The position numbers were made by a program, and so were the translations under genes. Below the pieces are notes generated by a model. That model saw nothing but the letters and a program-made list of their open reading frames with translations, had not been told where the DNA came from and made no database searches. Positions 33,392 to 37,709 of a DNA stretch of 37,709 nucleotides are shown here, piece after piece. The stretch is from the NCBI GenBank assembly GCA_903865895.1, contig CAIPLM010000171.1, forward strand, positions 1 to 37,709, read 5' to 3'. Every line of letters begins with the position of its first letter. Within the stretch, counting starts at the first letter, position 1. The stretch comes from an uncultured Rhodospirillales bacterium. GTDB taxonomy: Bacteria; Pseudomonadota; Alphaproteobacteria; Acetobacterales; Acetobacteraceae.

Positions 33392-33409
33392 CTGTCATAC
33401 GGATGTCAC
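33392..33409 (+). promoter_or_regulatory. Pho box upstream of ppk2
   Basis: CTGTCAT-acgg-ATGTCAC gives a 7/7 and a 5/7 match to the PhoB half-site CTGTCAT with the exact 4-base spacer. A possible -10 (TGATAC, 33418-33423) follows at the distance expected when PhoB replaces the -35. The ATG of ppk2 is 42 bases downstream. Confidence 0.6.
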
Positions 33410-33450
33410 GCCGTTCCTGATACAGGGCGCCGAACATCACGGAGGGGACC

Positions 33451-34377
33451 ATGGCGACTGACACCGGCGAGAACGCCGAGAAATCCTGGCTCGATCTCGA
33501 ACTCGAGGACGATTTCGACGAGGAGCTGGAACAGGAGATCGACGACTCCCGGCTGCCCGCCGAGCTGCGCGAAATGCTCCATAACCGCACCAAGAGCACG
33601 GTTCCGCGGGACGTGTATTTCCGTGACCTGATGCGCATGCAGGCCGAGCTGGTGAAGTTGCAGGACTGGGTGGTCTACAAGGGCCTGAAGGTCGTCGTGC
33701 TGTTCGAGGGCCGCGACAGTGCCGGCAAGGGCGGTGTGATCAAGCGGATCACCCAGCGCATCAATCCGCGGTCCTGCCGTGTCGTCGCGCTGCCGGCCCC
33801 GTCGGATCGCGAGAAGACGCAGTGGTACTTCCAGCGCTACGTGCCGCATCTTCCGGCGGCCGGCGAAATCGTCCTGTTCGATCGCAGCTGGTACAATCGC
33901 GCGGGGGTCGAGCGCGTGATGGGCTTCGCCAATGAAGGCCAGGTTGAACAATTCTTCTCCGACGTTCCCGCCTTCGAGCGCATGCTCGCCCGGTCCGGCA
34001 TTATCCTGATCAAATACTGGTTCTCCATCACCGATGAAGAGCAGCAATTCCGCTTCCTGATGCGCATCCACGATCCCATCAAGCAGTGGAAGCTCTCGCC
34101 GATGGATCTCCAATCCCGGGTGCGCTGGGAGCAGTATACCAAGGCCAAGGAAGAGATGTTCGCCCGCACCAACATCCCGGAGGCGCCCTGGTTCATCGTC
34201 GAGGGCAATGACAAGAAGCGGGCCCGGTTGAATTGCATCGCCCATCTGCTCGATCAGATCGAGTACAGCGAGGTGCCGCACGATCCTGTGTCGCTGCCCG
34301 AGCGCGTCTTCAACCCCGAGTACGAGCGCGCCACTCTGCCGCCCGAGCTCTATGTGTCCGATCGCTATCACGACTAG
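33451..34377 (+). CDS. ppk2: Polyphosphate kinase 2 (PPK2)
   Basis: The 308-residue cytoplasmic enzyme transfers phosphate between polyphosphate and nucleotides. Walker A is 'EGRDSAGKGG' (86-95), the Walker B-like motif is 'DRSWYNR' (144-150), and a lid region follows. The length and the single domain fit class I PPK2, which makes ATP or GTP from polyphosphate and the diphosphate. The acidic N-terminus (residues 14-32) is longer than the family core. GGAGGGG precedes the ATG. A Pho box upstream suggests induction in phosphate starvation, when stored polyphosphate would be used. Downstream, GGGGCG/CGCCCC (34389-34417) may be a weak terminator. Confidence 0.94.
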   Translation: MATDTGENAEKSWLDLELEDDFDEELEQEIDDSRLPAELREMLHNRTKSTVPRDVYFRDLMRMQAELVKLQDWVVYKGLKVVVLFEGRDSAGKGGVIKRITQRINPRSCRVVALPAPSDREKTQWYFQRYVPHLPAAGEIVLFDRSWYNRAGVERVMGFANEGQVEQFFSDVPAFERMLARSGIILIKYWFSITDEEQQFRFLMRIHDPIKQWKLSPMDLQSRVRWEQYTKAKEEMFARTNIPEAPWFIVEGNDKKRARLNCIAHLLDQIEYSEVPHDPVSLPERVFNPEYERATLPPELYVSDRYHD

Positions 34378-34404
34378 GGCCGTTGCATGGGGCGTCTGCA
34401 CCTA

Positions 34405-34545
34405 TCATCGGCGCCCCCGCATGCCACCCTTGAGCGCCGAGCTGTCCAACTCGGACGCGACGACCATCGCGCCGAGCGCAAACCCCCGCCGCCGGACGAG
34501 CAGGCCGGAGGTGGGTTTCGGCGTGTGGAGGCGGAGTATGGACAT
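34405..34545 (-). pseudogene. Decayed 5' fragment of an MFS gene
   Basis: The 46-codon frame begins 'MSILRLHTPKPTSG', aligning with the MFS start 'MFRLRLPKTVAG'. It then jumps to 'RRRGFALGAMVVAS', aligning with residues near 80 of that MFS protein ('RRRVFALGAMVLAA'). About 60 intervening codons are deleted, and the frame ends in unrelated sequence. It cannot be a transporter. It is a relic of a duplicated MFS gene. Confidence 0.75.
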
Positions 34546-34612
34546 GGCGCAAGCAGCTGCCAGTGCCAGGGCGCACCCAAACCTTCCGCCCCAAGGCTCA
34601 AGCGCCGCTCAG
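34455..34612. repeat. Direct-repeat copy of the MFS 5' region
   Basis: 34516-34610 aligns at roughly 75% with 28316-28413, covering the MFS start and about 65 bases of its leader. It includes the shared 'CCTTCCGCCCC...GGCTCAAG'. 34464-34506 aligns with 28078-28121, including a 21-base exact match ACCATCGCGCCGAGCGCAAA(C). Both copies face the same way, so the 6-kb block between them is flanked by direct repeats. Confidence 0.75.
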
Positions 34613-35475
34613 CTCCCCCGGTAGGTCGAATATTGCCAGGGCGCCACCAGCAGCGGCGTATGATAGTGCCCCTCAGGTTCGGTGACGAAGAAGGGCACCG
34701 GGATCACGTCGTACCACGGCGGATCCGATACCGGCGGGGACCAGTCGGCGAAATAGGGGCCGACGTGGAAGCGCAGCTCATGCGGGCCGATCCGTAAGGG
34801 CTCGCCCTCGATGAACGGCGTGGGTGTCCGCCCATCCCGGTTGGTCACCCCCTCGCGCAGCAGCGCTCCATCGCGGAACAGCTGGATGCGCACCCCCTCC
34901 GCCGGGCGACCGCGGCCGGTATCGAGCACATGGGTGGAGAGATGCCCGGTGGTGCGCGGCACCCCGGGGCCGGTCACCCGGGCGACCAGACGAAGCCGGG
35001 TGATGTAGAACACCTCCTGCAAGGCGGCGGCGCGCTCGGCCTCCTCGGTGGAGCCGAGCCGGCGCCCGAGCATCCGCAGCACCGAGCTTGGCGTATGGCG
35101 GCGGGCGCAGATGATGAAGGGGAATTGGAACTCTTCGGCATAAGCTTCAGACTTCGCAGCAAAGTCACTCGCTGTGGAACCCAACCCGGCGAGGCCCAGC
35201 CCGGCCTGCTCGGCCTGCGAATCTGCGGTCAGCGCCGTGGATATCGCCGTGGCGGAGAGCGGGGGATGGCCGCGCAGAAAGCGCCGCTGGGTCTCGGCAT
35301 CGGCGCTGCGCACCACATCCATCAGCCCGGCATGCAGCGCCTCCACCGTGGCGAACGGCCGTGCCGGGGCAGCGGCGAGCGGCACCCATGGGGCATGTTC
35401 GAACACGCCATCGAGCGCGGCGGCGAATGCGTCGGGGGTGGTTTCGTTCAGGATATCGAGCGTAATCATGGTCAT
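34609..35475 (-). CDS. Bifunctional OHCU decarboxylase / 5-hydroxyisourate hydrolase
   Basis: The 288-residue fusion covers two steps after urate oxidation. Residues 1-165 are the UraD-type OHCU decarboxylase with 'RGHPPLS' (catalytic His70) and 'AYAEEFQFPFIICARRH'. Residues 176-288 are a transthyretin-like HIU hydrolase: 'LSTHVLDTGRGRPAEG' with His182, 'YFVTEPEGHYH'-like His270/His272, and the diagnostic end 'YSTYRGS'. The same domain order is used by plant allantoin synthase. The product would be S-allantoin. Its ATG overlaps the upstream permease stop (ATGA), so it is co-translated with an ABC importer. Urate oxidase is not in the window. Confidence 0.93.
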   Translation of the reverse strand: MTMITLDILNETTPDAFAAALDGVFEHAPWVPLAAAPARPFATVEALHAGLMDVVRSADAETQRRFLRGHPPLSATAISTALTADSQAEQAGLGLAGLGSTASDFAAKSEAYAEEFQFPFIICARRHTPSSVLRMLGRRLGSTEEAERAAALQEVFYITRLRLVARVTGPGVPRTTGHLSTHVLDTGRGRPAEGVRIQLFRDGALLREGVTNRDGRTPTPFIEGEPLRIGPHELRFHVGPYFADWSPPVSDPPWYDVIPVPFFVTEPEGHYHTPLLVAPWQYSTYRGS

Positions 35476-36302
35476 CCCAGTCGGCGAGAAATGCCGGCGA
35501 TGCGCTCCATGGCAATGGCCAGGGCGATGGTGGCGAGGATCAGCACCGTCGATGCGGCGGCGATGGTGACGTCGAGCTTCCCCTCAAGGTCCTGCCACAT
35601 GCGGATGGGCAGCATGTCGGTCGCGGCATCGCGCAGGAACAGCGAGACCGGGATGTTGTCGAAACTCGCCATGAAGCAGATGAACCCGCCCGAGGCGATG
35701 CCGGGCGCGAGCAAGGGCAGGGTGATGCGCCGGAAGGTGGTCAGCCGCGAAGCGCCAAGGCTCAGCGAACTGTCGATCAGCGCCGGGTCCAGCTGCGCCA
35801 GCGCGGCGATGGTGTTGCGCACCACGTAGGGCACGCAGATCACGGTGTGTCCGAGCACCAGCGTCGCCGGCGAGACCGGCAGGCCGATCGCGGTGAAGAA
35901 GATCAGGCTGGCGAGCCCGAAGGCGAGGCCGGGGAGGATCAAGGGCGAGAGGAACACCTGGTCCAGCACTCGCGCCACCGGTCGGCGGCTGCGGCCGATT
36001 GCCAGCGCTGCGGAGACGCCGAGCAACAGCGAAATCCCGGTGGAAAGACAGGCGACCACCAGCGAATTCCCAGCGGCGAAATGCAACTGCCATGCCTCGG
36101 CCAGGGCGTAATACCAACGCAGCGAGTAGCCCGGCGGCGGAAAGCGGAGCGACAATCCGCTGGTGAAGGAGACGATCACCACGATCAGCGTCGGTGCTGC
36201 CAGCAGGATCAGCGCGATGGCGGCCAGCCCGCCGCCACTCCATTGGAACAGGCGCGTCGACAGCGCGACCTGCAAGGCGGCAGGGCGTGGCGCCTCAGCC
36301 AT
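35472..36302 (-). CDS. ABC transporter permease, PotC-like
   Basis: The 276-residue inner-membrane protein has six predicted helices and the EAA-type loop 'DSSLSLGASRLTTFRRITLPLLAPG'-like (about 180-205). It is the second permease of a PotBC-type importer. Its start overlaps the first permease by 8 bases and its stop overlaps the UraD-HIU hydrolase gene. The gene order suggests an importer for a purine-pathway compound or a nitrogen source, but the binding protein looks like the general polyamine/putative-spermidine group. Confidence 0.92.
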   Translation of the reverse strand: MAEAPRPAALQVALSTRLFQWSGGGLAAIALILLAAPTLIVVIVSFTSGLSLRFPPPGYSLRWYYALAEAWQLHFAAGNSLVVACLSTGISLLLGVSAALAIGRSRRPVARVLDQVFLSPLILPGLAFGLASLIFFTAIGLPVSPATLVLGHTVICVPYVVRNTIAALAQLDPALIDSSLSLGASRLTTFRRITLPLLAPGIASGGFICFMASFDNIPVSLFLRDAATDMLPIRMWQDLEGKLDVTIAAASTVLILATIALAIAMERIAGISRRLG

Positions 36303-37155
36303 AGGCCGCTCCCCGCGCCAGCCGGGCCAGCGCGCCGATGGCCGCGAGCACCGCCAGCACGGCCGCGAGGAAGACGATGGAGATCGCCGCGGCGAAGGGC
36401 CAGTTCTGCAGCGTGATCGCCTGCTGGTAGATGAAGCCAGGCATCAGCAGCAGCTGCCCGCCGCCCACCAGGCTTTGGGTGATGAAGGCAGTCACCGCCG
36501 CGGCGAAGGTGAGGATGCAGCCCGCCAGCGCCCCCGGCAGCGAGAGCGGCACCACCACGCGCAGGAAGGTGCGCCAAATCCCGGCCCCCAGCGCCGCCGA
36601 GGCATCTTCCAAATTGGGGTCGATCCGCCCCAAAGCGGTGGCGAGCGGCAGGAACATCAACGGCATCTGCACCTGCACCAGCGCCGCCACCAGCCCGCCT
36701 TCGGTGTAGAGCAGCCGCAGCGGCAGATCGATCAGACCGAGCGATTGCAAGGTCGCGTTCACCACCCCCTGTCGGCCCAGCACGACGATCCAGGCGAAGG
36801 TGCGCACCACCACCGAGGTCAGCAGCGGCAGCAGCACGATCAGCGTGATCAGCCCCTTGCCCCAGCCCGGTGCGGCGCGGAACACCATGGCGAGCGGGTA
36901 GGCCAGCAACAGGCAAAACAGCGTCACCTCCGCGCCGATGCGCAGCGTGGCGCCGAGCACGCGTGGTCCCAGCCCATCCTGCAGGAACCGCGTATAGTGC
37001 ACCAAGCTGACCCCCGCCTCGCCCTGCAAACTCACCCAGAGCAGCAGCACGAGGGGGACGGCGAAGAACACCAGGAAGAACAGCCCGAGCGGCACCGCCA
37101 GCCAGAACGGATGGGCGCGGTCTGCTTCCATCAGCGGGGCGGCGGCGCCGGCCAT
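36295..37155 (-). CDS. ABC transporter permease, PotB-like
   Basis: The 286-residue inner-membrane protein starts with a hydrophobic helix ('FWLAVPLGLFFLVFFAVPLV', about 17-36) and has about six helices. The EAA loop is 'LEDASAALGAGIWRTFLRVV'. It is the first permease of the importer and begins one base after the binding-protein stop. The ATPase gene is not present and should lie beyond the right edge or elsewhere. Confidence 0.92.
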   Translation of the reverse strand: MAGAAAPLMEADRAHPFWLAVPLGLFFLVFFAVPLVLLLWVSLQGEAGVSLVHYTRFLQDGLGPRVLGATLRIGAEVTLFCLLLAYPLAMVFRAAPGWGKGLITLIVLLPLLTSVVVRTFAWIVVLGRQGVVNATLQSLGLIDLPLRLLYTEGGLVAALVQVQMPLMFLPLATALGRIDPNLEDASAALGAGIWRTFLRVVVPLSLPGALAGCILTFAAAVTAFITQSLVGGGQLLLMPGFIYQQAITLQNWPFAAAISIVFLAAVLAVLAAIGALARLARGAAYG

Positions 37156-37156
37156 G

Positions 37157-37709
37157 TCAGGTGGCGATTTCCTTGTTGAACCGGTCGATCCACGCCGCGC
37201 GGCCCTCGTTGATGGTTTTCCAATCCTGGAACACGAACCCCGCCATCATCGCCGCCTGGTCCTTCGCCAGCACCTTGGCGATCACGCCTTTCATCGCGAC
37301 CTTCTTGTTGGTGGGCACCACGAGATAGGGCTCCTCCATCAGCTTGGCCTGCACCTCCGGCGACATCGCCGCCTCGATCAGCTTGAAGGCGAGCTCCTTG
37401 TTCGGCGCGTTCTTGGTGATGTGGAACGTGGTCTTGAAGGCGATAGCGCCCTCCTTCGGGGCCACGAACTCCACCGGGACGCCCTGCGCCTTGAGGATCT
37501 GGATGGCGTTGAAGTTGCCGGGCGAAATGTCCACCTGGCCCTGCTGGAACAGCGTGGCGAGTGCGCCGGGGTTGGCGGCAACCGCGGCGAGATTGGGCTT
37601 CAGCGCGGCGATCTGCTTGAACGCCGGGTCGATGTTCTTCTCCGAGCCGCCGTGCATCTTGGCGATCTCCACCATGAAGCCGGTGCCGAGCGTGGAGTTG
37701 AGGTTGGTG
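37157..37709 (-). CDS. ABC transporter binding protein, PotD-like, N-terminus outside window
   Basis: At least 183 residues of the C-terminal part of an extracytoplasmic binding protein. The frame stays open to the window edge ('TNLNSTLGTGFMVEIAKM'), so the Met at 37675 is internal. Phrases such as 'GALATLFQQGQVDISPGNFNA' and 'PKEGAIAFKTTFHITKNAPN' fit the PotD/spermidine-type family. The signal peptide and the ligand-pocket N-domain are missing from view. It is followed after one base by the permease gene. The substrate is not determined. Confidence 0.9.
   Translation of the reverse strand, partial: TNLNSTLGTGFMVEIAKMHGGSEKNIDPAFKQIAALKPNLAAVAANPGALATLFQQGQVDISPGNFNAIQILKAQGVPVEFVAPKEGAIAFKTTFHITKNAPNKELAFKLIEAAMSPEVQAKLMEEPYLVVPTNKKVAMKGVIAKVLAKDQAAMMAGFVFQDWKTINEGRAAWIDRFNKEIAT

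Noticed and set aside
34310-34612. Minus-strand frames of 75-95 codons next to ppk2
   Set aside because: They are out of frame with the MFS relic and lack codon bias; the region is better explained as a decayed duplicate.

Overview
The window is high-GC DNA with dense, often overlapping genes. It looks like an alphaproteobacterial chromosome, most likely Rhodospirillales/Acetobacteraceae. The reasons are the NDUFA12 - MlaD - DUF2155 gene run, an NrdJ-type TSCPD protein, TTGA-N6-TCAA (FNR/FixK) and CTGTCAT (Pho) regulatory sites, and the C4/PHB gene set. The family assignment is an inference. I saw no rRNA, tRNA, CRISPR array, insertion sequence or phage gene.

Layout. 0.1-2.1 kb: a beta-lactamase-fold serine hydrolase and a CBS-BON protein diverge from a region holding a perfect FNR/FixK-type box. 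2.1-6.5 kb (minus): a two-component operon of an OmpR-type regulator, a receiver fused to what looks like a dead GHKL ATPase domain, and a PAS/Cache sensor kinase. 6.5-8.9 kb: an AT-rich intergenic region with a compound inverted repeat, a TetR regulator with a probable autoregulatory operator, and a persulfide dioxygenase-rhodanese fusion. 8.9-13.6 kb: an Fbp/Afu-type ABC importer, with permease and ATPase on minus and the binding protein on plus. The binding-protein gene overlaps a PP2C-like phosphatase gene by one base. 13.8-15.9 kb: a doubtful small gene and an orphan family-5 binding protein. 15.9-17.9 kb (minus): a PD-(D/E)XK nuclease fused to a DUF2075 helicase-like ATPase, a candidate single-gene defence or repair protein. 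18.0-21.5 kb: a 1170-residue metzincin protease with beta-helical/RTX-like repeats and no export genes nearby. 21.5-24.6 kb (minus): a FemAB-like acyltransferase, a RidA protein and a ribonucleotide-reductase-derived TSCPD protein. 24.7-27.1 kb: NDUFA12, MlaD, a small unknown, DUF2155 and OtsB, ending in a REP-like palindrome. 27.2-34.6 kb: an MFS transporter, then pit, patatin, bdhA, adc and ppk2, then a decayed copy of the 5' end of the same MFS gene. The phosphate/polyphosphate/C4 genes are therefore flanked by direct MFS-derived repeats. 34.6-37.7 kb (minus): a urate-pathway fusion (UraD-HIU hydrolase) at the end of a PotBCD-like ABC transporter operon that runs off the window.

How the genes work together. 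The 28.5-34.4 kb block joins phosphate uptake (Pit), polyphosphate metabolism (PPK2, behind a good Pho box) and ketone-body/PHB-type C4 metabolism (3-hydroxybutyrate dehydrogenase, acetoacetate decarboxylase, patatin). The strongest candidates for something undescribed are the PP2C phosphatase coupled to an ABC binding protein, the receiver-pseudo-ATPase protein, the nuclease-DUF2075 protein and the RNR-derived TSCPD protein.
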